Assembly (NCBI GenBank): GCA_902518395.1
Contig: CABYFX010000008.1
Coordinates: 1-35,937, forward strand
Source of the DNA: an uncultured Pelagibacteraceae bacterium
GTDB taxonomy: Bacteria > Pseudomonadota > Alphaproteobacteria > Pelagibacterales > Pelagibacteraceae
Direction of reading: 5' to 3'
Length of the DNA stretch: 35,937 nt
The notes under the pieces: generated by a model
What the model saw: the letters and a program-made list of their open reading frames with translations, nothing else
Database searches by the model: none
What the model was told of the DNA's origin: nothing
Made by a program: the position numbers and the translations under genes
Shown: positions 7,910-15,565 of the stretch, in pieces
Position numbering within the stretch: the first letter of the stretch is position 1
How the letters are laid out: each line of letters begins with the position of its first letter

Positions 7910-8911
7910 ATGGATGTTAAATTAGAAAAGTGGTTTAGGCCAAATATTGATAAAGAGATCTTAAAAGAGCTTACAAAGAAATCCGATCTTAAGGGGCTAA
8001 TTCATGTAAGCATATACTATGGATTTTTAGTTTCAGCAGGACTTTTGGCATATAACACATGGGGAACATGGTGGTCAGTATTTTGGTTTTATGTCTATGG
8101 AAACATATACTGTTTTTGTAATCCAATTTGGCATGAGACTGGACATAAAACAGCTTTCAAATCCAAATTTTTAAATGAATTTTTTTACTATATATCATGT
8201 TTCATGGCTTATTTTGAGCCAACAAGATGGAGATTTACTCATTTTATTCATCATGGAAACACTTATTCTACAAAAGATCCTTATGATCATGAAATAGAAT
8301 ATGACAATAATTTAAAAGATACTCCAAAAAAATTAATAATGAATTTAATTCCTTTTGGTGAGTTATTTTTTTTTAAAAAAAGTATTGCTAATGAAGTTAT
8401 AAAGCATGCTTTTGGAGTAAAAACTAAAGTGATGACGGATAGTATTCCTGAAAATGCAAGACCAAGAGCTATTTTGATTTCAAGAATTTATGTTTGTATT
8501 TGGTTATCTATAATTATCTGGTCTTTATTGATATCTTCGTGGCTGCCGGTATTGTATCTTTTGTTACCCCATTATTACGGAAAAGGATTACATAAATTTG
8601 TTGCCTTTACTCAACATGCTGGATTAGCAAGAGATGTAAAAGACCATAGATTATCAGCAAGGGATATGAAATTAAACCCAATACTCAGTTTTTTATATTG
8701 GAAGATGGAGTACCACTGTGTGCATCATATGTTTCCAACTGTTCCGGCCTATAACTTAAAAAAATTACACAATCATTTAAAAGATCAATTACCTGAAATT
8801 AAAAATGGATTATTTGAAACTTATAAAGAAATAATTCCAGCTCTTAAAAAGCAAAGAGATGAACCGCAATACCACTTAGATATTTCTTTACCAGAAAATC
8901 AAGCTTCTTAA
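7910..8911 (+). CDS. Fatty-acid-desaturase-family membrane di-iron protein
   Basis: Three histidine boxes define the family: HETGH (75-79), HFIHH (111-115) and HCVHH (269-273), with an additional TQHAG near 234-238. Hydrophobic stretches at about 31-70 and 186-225 are the membrane-spanning regions. At 333 residues it is a normal length with no fused electron-transfer domain, so it needs an external ferredoxin or similar donor. The substrate could be an acyl lipid, but hydroxylases and ketolases share this fold, so I leave it general. There is no Shine-Dalgarno before the ATG. A perfect TATAAT lies at 7875-7880. The stop overlaps the next start by one base. Confidence 0.88.
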   Translation: MDVKLEKWFRPNIDKEILKELTKKSDLKGLIHVSIYYGFLVSAGLLAYNTWGTWWSVFWFYVYGNIYCFCNPIWHETGHKTAFKSKFLNEFFYYISCFMAYFEPTRWRFTHFIHHGNTYSTKDPYDHEIEYDNNLKDTPKKLIMNLIPFGELFFFKKSIANEVIKHAFGVKTKVMTDSIPENARPRAILISRIYVCIWLSIIIWSLLISSWLPVLYLLLPHYYGKGLHKFVAFTQHAGLARDVKDHRLSARDMKLNPILSFLYWKMEYHCVHHMFPTVPAYNLKKLHNHLKDQLPEIKNGLFETYKEIIPALKKQRDEPQYHLDISLPENQAS

Positions 8912-9108
8912 TGTATAAAAATTATAAATTGTTGTTATTCTTAGGGGCGGCAATTATTTTTCTTTATTTAAGTGTAGGAAAATATGAGGAATTTAGTCTT
9001 CAAAAATCTATATCTGCATGCACAATTGCAAAGAGTAAACTACAAAAAGAATTAAAACCTGAGGAAGCTAGGTTAATTTGTGAAAAAGAGATAAAAAATC
9101 AAAACTAA
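8911..9108 (+). CDS. Hypothetical 65-residue protein with N-terminal membrane anchor
   Basis: It starts at the ATG formed in the TAATG overlap with the desaturase stop, so translation is probably coupled to it. Residues 6-23 form a hydrophobic anchor. The rest is a charged, probably helical domain with two cysteines (ACTIAKSKLQKEL and ICEKEIKNQN). No family is recognised. The two cysteines could form a disulfide in the periplasm. Tight coupling suggests a partner role for the desaturase, but nothing in the sequence shows it. Confidence 0.6.
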   Translation: MYKNYKLLLFLGAAIIFLYLSVGKYEEFSLQKSISACTIAKSKLQKELKPEEARLICEKEIKNQN

Positions 9109-9113
9109 ATATT

Positions 9114-10379
9114 TTAAAGAAGACTTGGCAACCAGGTAGAAAATGTTGGAAATAAAATCATTAATATTCCATAAATTATTCCCACTATTGTAAACAATGG
9201 AACTTCTTTAAACGCATTAGCCGGGTTTTCTTTTATTACACCAGCAGCAGTATATATGCCTACGCAAACAGGTGGGGTAATCATTCCTATTCCAGCAAAA
9301 GCAACAAACACTACATATAAATGAAGTAAGCTTTGATCAAAAGATAATGTTAGAGCTGCAAATATTGGAACAGTTAGGTAAAATACTGGAACTATTTCTA
9401 TAAATGTTCCTAAAATTAAGCATATTGTTCCTAACATTATCCAGAATAAATTTACACTTACTCCCATATCTGTAAAATATGTAATAATCTTTTGAGGGGC
9501 TTGAGTATAAGTAAGTACTACACTTAAAAAAGTTGCTGTCGCAATAATTGAAAATATAACAGCAGTAATGATAGCTGTATCTTTTAAACAACTTAAAAGA
9601 GATGAAAAAGTTAATTCTCTATAAATTAAAAATCCTATCGCTACTGCATAAACGCCAGCAATTGCTGCAGACTCTGATGGTGTCAAAAAACCTGCATATA
9701 TTCCACCCAATATAATAATTGGAGTTATTAAAGCTGGTAGTGCCGCAACAAAAGAACTTAATCTTTCTTTAAGAGTTGCTTTTCTGTCAGCTCTTATGTG
9801 TCTACATTTAAATAAAACTAATAGAACCATTAAAATTAAAAGTATAATTCCTGGTATTACACCAGCTGCAAATGTTTTAGAGACAGGGACATATGTAAGT
9901 GCGCTAAATAAAATAGCAGCATTTGATGGAGGAATTAAAGCTTCAAGTAAAGCAGCTGATGCAGCTAGCACCACAACAAATGGAGTAGGGTAGCCCTGCT
10001 CAATCATTTTGGGCATCATGATTGTTCCTACAGCTGTAATTGCGGCTAATATAGATCCACAGAATGCTGCAAAGAATCCCATCGCAATAACCATTGCCAC
10101 ACCTAATCCTCCTGGCCAATGTCCAACTAAAGTTGTTGCAAATTTTACAAGTCTAAGTGCCGCTCCACCTTTAAGCATCGCCATTCCACTAAAAATAAAT
10201 AATGGCACAGCTATAAGGACATGTTTTGTTAGAGCACCAAAAGATACTTGAATTAAAACAGACCAAGGGAGATTTAATCCACCAATAGCAGCTATAGAAC
10301 TACCCAAACCAAATACTAAAAAAATTGGAACAGAAATAATTAAAGCTACCAATGATAATATAGATGCTAATGCAAACAT
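9114..10379 (-). CDS. dctM: TRAP transporter large permease DctM
   Basis: This 421-residue protein has about 12 hydrophobic helices and the DctM signatures FFAAFCGSILAAITAVG, GYPTPFVVVLAASAAL and LIPPSNAAI in the first half, and GMITPPVCVGIYTAAGV near the end. It is the sodium-coupled transport subunit of a tripartite periplasmic system. The first signature reads GSI rather than the more common GSS. It is the last gene of the dctP-dctQ-dctM operon on this strand and abuts dctQ directly. The downstream gap to the convergent small gene is five bases, leaving no room for a separate terminator. Confidence 0.95.
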   Translation of the reverse strand: MFALASILSLVALIISVPIFLVFGLGSSIAAIGGLNLPWSVLIQVSFGALTKHVLIAVPLFIFSGMAMLKGGAALRLVKFATTLVGHWPGGLGVAMVIAMGFFAAFCGSILAAITAVGTIMMPKMIEQGYPTPFVVVLAASAALLEALIPPSNAAILFSALTYVPVSKTFAAGVIPGIILLILMVLLVLFKCRHIRADRKATLKERLSSFVAALPALITPIIILGGIYAGFLTPSESAAIAGVYAVAIGFLIYRELTFSSLLSCLKDTAIITAVIFSIIATATFLSVVLTYTQAPQKIITYFTDMGVSVNLFWIMLGTICLILGTFIEIVPVFYLTVPIFAALTLSFDQSLLHLYVVFVAFAGIGMITPPVCVGIYTAAGVIKENPANAFKEVPLFTIVGIIYGILMILFPTFSTWLPSLL

Positions 10380-10871
10380 TTAATTTCTGGTTAAATTTAT
10401 AATGTTATCGAATAATAATTCTAATGAAGTAAGAGCTAATATTAAAAAACCAACAGGAAATGCTAAAAACATCCACCAAATAGGAATACTAATTTCAATT
10501 TCCATGACTTGACCTAAGTTAAAATACATTATCGTTGCATCAAGACCAGCCTTAAAAAAAACACATGCTGAAAAGAGAGCAACTATATTTACAATTAAAA
10601 ACAAAATTTCTTTATTTTTTTTTGAAAGCATAGGAGTTAAAAAATCAACTTTAATATGTTGTCCTTTTTTTAATAGGGGTCCTAATAAAGGAAATACTAA
10701 CCAACTAACTAAAACAGGTGGTAGTTCTATAAACCAAGCAAATCCAGTTCCAGTTATAAATCTTGTAGCTGCACTTAAAAATAGTGCAGCAACCATAATA
10801 AAAATGATTAACATTGCGAGAGCTAATGAAGCCGAAGCTAAATAATTATTAACTGCTCGCAACGCTTTCAT
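10380..10871 (-). CDS. dctQ: TRAP transporter small permease DctQ
   Basis: This 163-residue protein has four transmembrane helices and the DctQ-type segment FAWFIELPPVLVSWLVFPLLG with GQHIKVDFL, the usual region between helices 2 and 3. It bridges the binding protein and DctM. Its stop abuts the dctM start and it follows dctP by 27 bases, the standard P-Q-M order. Confidence 0.92.
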   Translation of the reverse strand: MKALRAVNNYLASASLALAMLIIFIMVAALFLSAATRFITGTGFAWFIELPPVLVSWLVFPLLGPLLKKGQHIKVDFLTPMLSKKNKEILFLIVNIVALFSACVFFKAGLDATIMYFNLGQVMEIEISIPIWWMFLAFPVGFLILALTSLELLFDNIINLTRN

Positions 10872-10898
10872 TTTATTAGATTAAGCAATTAACTTATT

Positions 10899-11915
10899 CT
10901 AATTACTTTTTGCGTACTCTTGTGCTGCTTTTAAAGCATCAGAGTCAATCATTTTAGCCATTGCAGGCATAACTTTATCTTTCATAAGCTTATCAAATTT
11001 TGCTTTCTCAGCTCCTGAAAGAGTAGTTACAACACCACCTCTGTCTTGGAATTCTTTAAGAACAGTTTCACCATGATCCATAATTCTGTCTGTTGAAAGT
11101 GTTCCAACTTCTTTACCAACATCCATAATTATTTTTTGTAAGTCTGCTGGTAAACTATTAAACCAAGAAGAGTTAGCCATTATATATGCATCAGCATAAT
11201 ATTGGTATGGCTTTTGAGCATATTTTAAAAATTCCCACCAGCTATAAGCTTTTATACTTCCTGGAGGGCTATTTATTGTATCAATCATTCCAGACTGTAA
11301 AGCATTGTATACTTCACCCGTTTTTAAAGATACACGATTTGCTTCTAGAGCATCCCACATAGGCTCTTCACTTTTAAGCAATCTTCTAGCTTTTAAACCT
11401 TTCATGGCATCTATACCAGTTAACTCTCTAGCACTTGAAATTGACATCACTGGTCCAACTGGATTGTACATCACTAAAGTTGAATTAGTTTTTTTAGTTA
11501 ATTCTCCCCAAATTTCTTTTCCTTTAGCAGAGTTTTGAAAAAAACCTCTTTGTTGTTCCCAAGAATTAAATAGGCCTGGGAAAGATGCAACATTAAAGTT
11601 TTTATTTATTGGTGGAAAACTTACAACACCAACAATTCCACCTAACTCAACTGCACCTGAAGTTACAGCGCCCATGACTTCTCTAATTCCAAAAAGTTGC
11701 TTAGATGGATAAACTTCAATTTTTAATTTTCCATTTGCTCTTTTATTAACTTCATCAGCAAAAATTTGAGCGTGTTTTGCACTATGGTGTTTAGGACTCC
11801 AATGAACTGAAAGTCTACCTACTATTTCTGCAAATGCTGCTGTTGAAGATACTAAAAATGAAATAACTAGCACAAAGCTCATAAAAGCTTTGTTAATCGA
11901 TTTAAATTTAATCAT
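10899..11915 (-). CDS. dctP: TRAP transporter periplasmic substrate-binding protein DctP
   Basis: This 338-residue protein has a signal peptide, cleavage likely after STAAFA (about residues 24-29). The DctP fold shows in SVHWSPKHHSAKHAQIFADE, VYPSKQLFGIREVMGAVTSG and MKGLKARRL, followed by LQSGMIDTINSPPGS. The Arg in KARR is at the usual position for the carboxylate-binding arginine, so an organic acid ligand is expected. The specific ligand cannot be told. The start has a strong Shine-Dalgarno (GAGAGAGGAAA) upstream on the minus strand. It heads the dctPQM operon. Confidence 0.93.
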   Translation of the reverse strand: MIKFKSINKAFMSFVLVISFLVSSTAAFAEIVGRLSVHWSPKHHSAKHAQIFADEVNKRANGKLKIEVYPSKQLFGIREVMGAVTSGAVELGGIVGVVSFPPINKNFNVASFPGLFNSWEQQRGFFQNSAKGKEIWGELTKKTNSTLVMYNPVGPVMSISSARELTGIDAMKGLKARRLLKSEEPMWDALEANRVSLKTGEVYNALQSGMIDTINSPPGSIKAYSWWEFLKYAQKPYQYYADAYIMANSSWFNSLPADLQKIIMDVGKEVGTLSTDRIMDHGETVLKEFQDRGGVVTTLSGAEKAKFDKLMKDKVMPAMAKMIDSDALKAAQEYAKSN

Positions 11916-11937
11916 TTTTTTTCCTCTCTCTATATTT

Positions 11938-11965
11938 TTAATATTAGCAGTTTATTATTTGACAA
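11938..11965 (-). promoter_or_regulatory. Candidate promoter of the dctPQM operon
   Basis: On the minus strand TTGTCA (11960-11965), a 16-base spacer and TATTAA (11938-11943) precede the dctP Shine-Dalgarno by about 15 bases. The -35 matches 5/6 and the -10 matches 4/6. Position fits a short leader with a ribosome-binding site, unlike the leaderless-looking genes elsewhere in the window. Confidence 0.4.
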
Positions 11966-12030
11966 AGATAAGACAATCTAAAATTATTCTATTATCAATT
12001 GAATAAGTAATATTATTGGATTAAATTAGA

Positions 12031-12228
12031 ATGATAAAAAAATCTATGAATCCAACAGATATATTATTAAGTATTGCAATAGTGGGAATTTACACTCTCA
12101 TTTATGTATATTTAAAATCAAAATATGATGATAACAAAATAATTATCAAATTGTTTGTTGTAGGCTTTGTTTATGCAACAATAATTACTGGTATACTTTA
12201 TTACTTAATAAAGTTTATAGCCTCATAA
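12031..12228 (+). CDS. Hypothetical 65-residue membrane protein with two helices
   Basis: Two hydrophobic helices (about residues 10-28 and 40-62) are joined by a short charged loop KSKYDDNK. No family is recognised. An alternative start is the ATG at codon 6. It ends six bases before the GTG of the glutathione-transferase-like gene, so the two are probably co-transcribed. Real-gene status rests on the clean two-helix pattern and the operon-like spacing only. Confidence 0.55.
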   Translation: MIKKSMNPTDILLSIAIVGIYTLIYVYLKSKYDDNKIIIKLFVVGFVYATIITGILYYLIKFIAS

Positions 12229-12234
12229 ATTTAA

Positions 12235-12921
12235 GTGACACATAAATTAGAATTAATATATTTTAAAATGAGAGCTTTGGCGGAAGCTCCTCGTTTATTA
12301 TTTCATTACACAAATATTGAATATGAGGATTTAATGTCATGGGATTACTATGATAAAGAGTGGTCAGAGGTAAAACCAAATATTCCTTTTAAACAACTTC
12401 CAATGTTGGTAGTTGATAAAAAGCATTATATTTGTCAAAGCATGGCGATTATGACATTTGTAGAAAATTTGGCAGATATTAACATTACTGACCCAATATT
12501 AAATGCAAAAGCAAACGCAATCATGCAAAGTGCACAAGAACTTTTTATGCCACTTAATCCAATAGTTAACTTTGCAAAAGGTGAGAAGTTTAAAAAAAAA
12601 AAAGAAGATTTGATGCCATTTTTAATGTCAAGATTTGAAGATCTTGAAAAAGTTATTAAAGAAAATGATAAAAAATTTTTTGTTTTAGATGAGCCTAGAG
12701 CATGTGATTTTGTAACATTTCATCATTTAGATTTATCTAAAATGCTTGATCCTTCAATAATAAAAAAATTTCCTAGATTAGAAAAATTTTTAGAAGACAT
12801 GATGTCTATTGAGAGTATAAAATCTTACCTAGAAAATCGTCCTAAATTAATCGATGTAAGTGTCGAACCAAAATTAGTTATTGATGGAATTCCACACCCA
12901 ACAGGAGTTAAAAAAACTTAA
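12235..12921 (+). CDS. Glutathione S-transferase-like protein
   Basis: This 228-residue protein has the GST layout: an N-terminal thioredoxin-like domain starting LELIYFKMRALAEAPRLL, with the cis-proline region KQLPMLVV and the glutathione-contact QSMAIMTFV, then an all-helical C-terminal domain. The YFxMRALAE pattern resembles sigma-class enzymes, where the Tyr activates glutathione. Residues after about 200 extend past the usual end. The start is GTG with no clear Shine-Dalgarno. The substrate is unknown; roles in detoxification or isomerisation are typical of the family. Confidence 0.82.
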   Translation: MTHKLELIYFKMRALAEAPRLLFHYTNIEYEDLMSWDYYDKEWSEVKPNIPFKQLPMLVVDKKHYICQSMAIMTFVENLADINITDPILNAKANAIMQSAQELFMPLNPIVNFAKGEKFKKKKEDLMPFLMSRFEDLEKVIKENDKKFFVLDEPRACDFVTFHHLDLSKMLDPSIIKKFPRLEKFLEDMMSIESIKSYLENRPKLIDVSVEPKLVIDGIPHPTGVKKT

Positions 12922-12932
12922 TCTTTTAATAG

Positions 12933-12961
12933 TTGATTGCGTTATATAAAATTTCTATTAT
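12933..12961 (+). promoter_or_regulatory. Promoter of the tRNA gene
   Basis: TTGATT (12933-12938), a 17-base spacer and TATTAT (12956-12961, 5/6 consensus) would start transcription about 10 bases before the mature tRNA 5' end. Spacing and position are as expected for a stable-RNA promoter. Confidence 0.55.
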
Positions 12962-12978
12962 AACTTTCATGAATTTAT

Positions 12979-13055
12979 GGCGGGGTAGCTCAGTTGGTTA
13001 GAGCGCGGGACTCATAAGCCCGAGGTCAGTGGTTCGATCCCACTTCCCGCTACCA
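12979..13055 (+). tRNA. tRNA-Met (anticodon CAU), CCA encoded
   Basis: This is a 77-base cloverleaf. The acceptor stem GGCGGGG pairs with TCCCGCT, with G-U at both ends, followed by A73 and an encoded CCA. The D-arm has GCTC/GAGC. The anticodon loop is CTCATAA, giving CAU. The T-arm is AGTGG-TTCGATC-CCACT. The anticodon stem has four Watson-Crick pairs plus an A31/G39 apposition next to the loop. CAU is read by elongator Met, initiator Met and lysidine-modified Ile tRNAs. The intact acceptor 1-72 G-U pair and regular D-loop argue against the initiator. Elongator Met is favoured over Ile2 but not proved. It ends two bases before the apt stop codon of the opposite strand. Confidence 0.93.
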
Positions 13056-13057
13056 AA

Positions 13058-13585
13058 CTAATGACCTGGAAAATCCATTAAATTTTCAACCTTGTAACCA
13101 TTTTTTAAAAGGTTTTCACAGCCACCTAAGTCAAAAAGATTAATTACAAATATAAATGCTGCAACTTTTCCTTTAGAAATTTCTATAAGTTTTGCAGCAG
13201 CTTCTGCAGTACCTCCTGTTGCTATCAAATCATCAATTATTAATACCGAGTCATTTTCAGAAATAGAATCTTTGTGTACTTCTATTGTTGCAGTTCCATA
13301 TTCTAATTGGAAATCTACTGAGTGAACATCACCAGGAAGTTTGTTCTTTTTTCTTAACATTATAAAAGGTTTTTTTAAGATGTAAGAAACAGCAGATGCA
13401 AAAACAAAACCACGTGATTCAATTGCTGCTATTTTATCCACTTTAAATTTTTTTGATTTTTTAACTATCTGATTAATTGTTTCCTCAAATGCTAATTCAT
13501 CTTTTATCAAGGTAGTGATATCTCTAAATAAAATACCTTTTTTAGGATAATCTTTAATTGAACGAATATAATCTTTCAAATCCAT
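13058..13585 (-). CDS. apt: Adenine phosphoribosyltransferase
   Basis: Apt joins adenine and PRPP to AMP in the cytoplasm. At 175 residues it is the usual length. The start MDLKDYIRSIKDYPKKGILF with RDITTL is diagnostic of Apt, AAIESRGFVFA is the adenine-pocket region, and VLIIDDLIATGGTA (114-127) is the PRPP loop. It is divergent from mtnP across 37 bases. MtnP releases adenine, so the pair forms a functional unit for adenine recovery. Its 3' end nearly touches the tRNA gene. Confidence 0.97.
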   Translation of the reverse strand: MDLKDYIRSIKDYPKKGILFRDITTLIKDELAFEETINQIVKKSKKFKVDKIAAIESRGFVFASAVSYILKKPFIMLRKKNKLPGDVHSVDFQLEYGTATIEVHKDSISENDSVLIIDDLIATGGTAEAAAKLIEISKGKVAAFIFVINLFDLGGCENLLKNGYKVENLMDFPGH

Positions 13586-13606
13586 AATAGTTATTTATAA
13601 ATACAA

Positions 13607-13612
13607 TATAAT
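13607..13612 (+). promoter_or_regulatory. -10 box (TATAAT) for mtnP-mtnA operon, probably leaderless
   Basis: A perfect TATAAT lies 10 bases before the mtnP ATG and no Shine-Dalgarno intervenes. Transcription would start about 4 bases before the ATG. No good -35 is visible at 16-18 bases upstream, where the apt start codon lies. Confidence 0.4.
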
Positions 13613-13622
13613 TACTTTTTAT

Positions 13623-14495
13623 ATGGCAAATAATAAATTAGCAATAATAGGTGGAAGCGGTCTTTACGATGTTGAGGAGTTTAAAGATAGAGAATTAATA
13701 GATTTAGATACTCCTTGGGGGAAACCTTCAGATCAGATATTAAAAACTAATTATAATAGTAAGGAGGTTTATTTTCTACCAAGACATGGAAAAGGCCATT
13801 TTATATCACCGTCAAATATTAATTTTAGGGCAAACATTGATGCATTAAAACAACTAGGTGTAACAGATATTGTATCTATATCTGCAGTTGGCTCTTTAAA
13901 AGAAGATTTGCCTCCTGGTAAGTTTGTTATTATCGATCAATTTATAGATAGAACATTTGCAAGATATAAAACTTTTTTTGATGATGAAATTGTTGCACAC
14001 GTTTCTATGGCCCATCCAACATCAAGTGGATTAATGGATGCGTGTGAAGATGCTATTAAGAAAGAAGAAATAGATTATCAAAAGGGTGGCACGTATGTTG
14101 TGATGGAGGGTCCACAATTTTCAACTTTGTCTGAGTCAAATCTATATAGAACCTGGAACGCAGATGTGATTGGAATGACTAATATGCCAGAAGCAAAGTT
14201 GGCAAGAGAAGCTGAAATTAGATATGCATCTGTATCAATGGTTACTGATTATGATTGTTGGCATCCAGATCACGAAAATGTTGATGTTCAAAAAGTTATT
14301 AAGGTATTATTAGACAATGCATCAAAAGCAAAAAATATGATCAAAAATCTAATACATGTCTTTGAGAATTATATTGATCCAAATGATCCAACAAATAATT
14401 GTCTGGATGTAGCTATTATAACTACACCAGAAAAGAGAACTCAAAAAACAAAAGATAAATTGAAAACAATAGCTGGCAGAGTATTGAATAAATGA
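13623..14495 (+). CDS. mtnP: S-methyl-5'-thioadenosine phosphorylase
   Basis: MtnP cleaves methylthioadenosine with phosphate into adenine and 5-methylthioribose-1-phosphate. The 290-residue protein has IIGGSGLYDV near the start, the phosphate-binding PRHGKGH (53-59), SAVGSLKEDLPPG (88-99) and the substrate-binding VMEGPQFSTLSES with IGMTNMPEAKLAREAEI. These match MTA phosphorylase rather than general purine nucleoside phosphorylase. It overlaps mtnA by four bases (ATGA) and is divergent from apt. The source of MTA is the SpeDE enzyme encoded about 10 kb downstream. Confidence 0.95.
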   Translation: MANNKLAIIGGSGLYDVEEFKDRELIDLDTPWGKPSDQILKTNYNSKEVYFLPRHGKGHFISPSNINFRANIDALKQLGVTDIVSISAVGSLKEDLPPGKFVIIDQFIDRTFARYKTFFDDEIVAHVSMAHPTSSGLMDACEDAIKKEEIDYQKGGTYVVMEGPQFSTLSESNLYRTWNADVIGMTNMPEAKLAREAEIRYASVSMVTDYDCWHPDHENVDVQKVIKVLLDNASKAKNMIKNLIHVFENYIDPNDPTNNCLDVAIITTPEKRTQKTKDKLKTIAGRVLNK

Positions 14496-15565
14496 GAATA
14501 GCAGGTAAAGAATATAGAACTATCTGGTACGATGATGGTGTAGTTAAAATAATTGATCAAACAAAACTTCCACATAATTTTATTATTAAGGATCTTGAAA
14601 CAGTAGATCATTGCGTCAATGCAATTAAATCAATGGAAGTTAGGGGTGCACCATTAATAGGTGCTACAGCTGCTTTCGGTATAGCTTTGGCGATCAAGAA
14701 AAATAATGACTTAAAATTTATAAAAAAAAGCTCAGAAAAATTAGTTAATGCAAGACCTACCGCAATTAACTTGCAATGGGCAGTCCATAGGATGAATAAT
14801 AAATTATCATTTATAAAATCTGAAAATTTATTTGATGTTGCAATTAATGAAGCAAAAGAAATATGTAATGAAGATATAAATTTTTGTGAAAATATAGGTT
14901 TAGAGGGGCTTAAAATTATTGAGAAAATCTATCATCAAAAGAAAAAAACAGTCAATATACTTACTCATTGTAATGCAGGATGGTTAGCAACAATTAACTG
15001 GGGCACCGCAACATCTCCAATCTATCATGCACATAAAAATGGTATTCCAGTGCATATATGGGTTGATGAAACAAGACCAAGAAACCAAGGTGCAAATCTA
15101 ACTTCATTTGAATTAAATGAAGAGGGTATCCCAAATACAATTATTACAGATAATACTGGCGGTATTTTAATGCAAAGAGGAGAAGTTGATATGTGCATTG
15201 TTGGAACTGACAGGACTTTATCAACAGGAGATGTTTGTAATAAAATCGGCACATATTTAAAAGCATTAGCAGCGCATGATAATAATGTACCCTTCTATGT
15301 AGCTTTACCAAGTTCTACAATTGATTGGGAAACTAAAGATTATAAAAAAATACCTATAGAAGAAAGAAATTCTGATGAATTATCACATATAGAGGGAAAA
15401 GATGATAAAAATAAAATTAAGAAAGTTTTAATTTATCCTGAAAAAAGTAAGTCAATGAATTTAGCATTTGATATAACTCCAGCAAAATATGTAACAGGTT
15501 TAATTACTGAAAAAGGTGTATGTGAAGCATCTACTAATGGTTTAAAGCAAATGTTTAATAGATAA
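14492..15565 (+). CDS. mtnA: 5-methylthioribose-1-phosphate isomerase
   Basis: MtnA converts methylthioribose-1-phosphate to methylthioribulose-1-phosphate. This 357-residue protein has VRGAPLIGATAAFG (50-63), HCNAGWLA with Cys160 and GTDRT with Asp240. Those two positions match the catalytic pair described for Bacillus MtnA, which separates it from eIF2B-related proteins. It overlaps mtnP upstream by four bases and the sulfatase downstream by one (TAATG). No mtnB, mtnC, mtnD or mtnK is in the window, so the rest of the classical methionine salvage pathway is not shown here. Confidence 0.96.
   Translation: MRIAGKEYRTIWYDDGVVKIIDQTKLPHNFIIKDLETVDHCVNAIKSMEVRGAPLIGATAAFGIALAIKKNNDLKFIKKSSEKLVNARPTAINLQWAVHRMNNKLSFIKSENLFDVAINEAKEICNEDINFCENIGLEGLKIIEKIYHQKKKTVNILTHCNAGWLATINWGTATSPIYHAHKNGIPVHIWVDETRPRNQGANLTSFELNEEGIPNTIITDNTGGILMQRGEVDMCIVGTDRTLSTGDVCNKIGTYLKALAAHDNNVPFYVALPSSTIDWETKDYKKIPIEERNSDELSHIEGKDDKNKIKKVLIYPEKSKSMNLAFDITPAKYVTGLITEKGVCEASTNGLKQMFNR

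Noticed and set aside
9796..10251. Two plus-strand frames opposite dctM
   Set aside because: Antisense to conserved DctM helices; low-complexity translations with no start signals.
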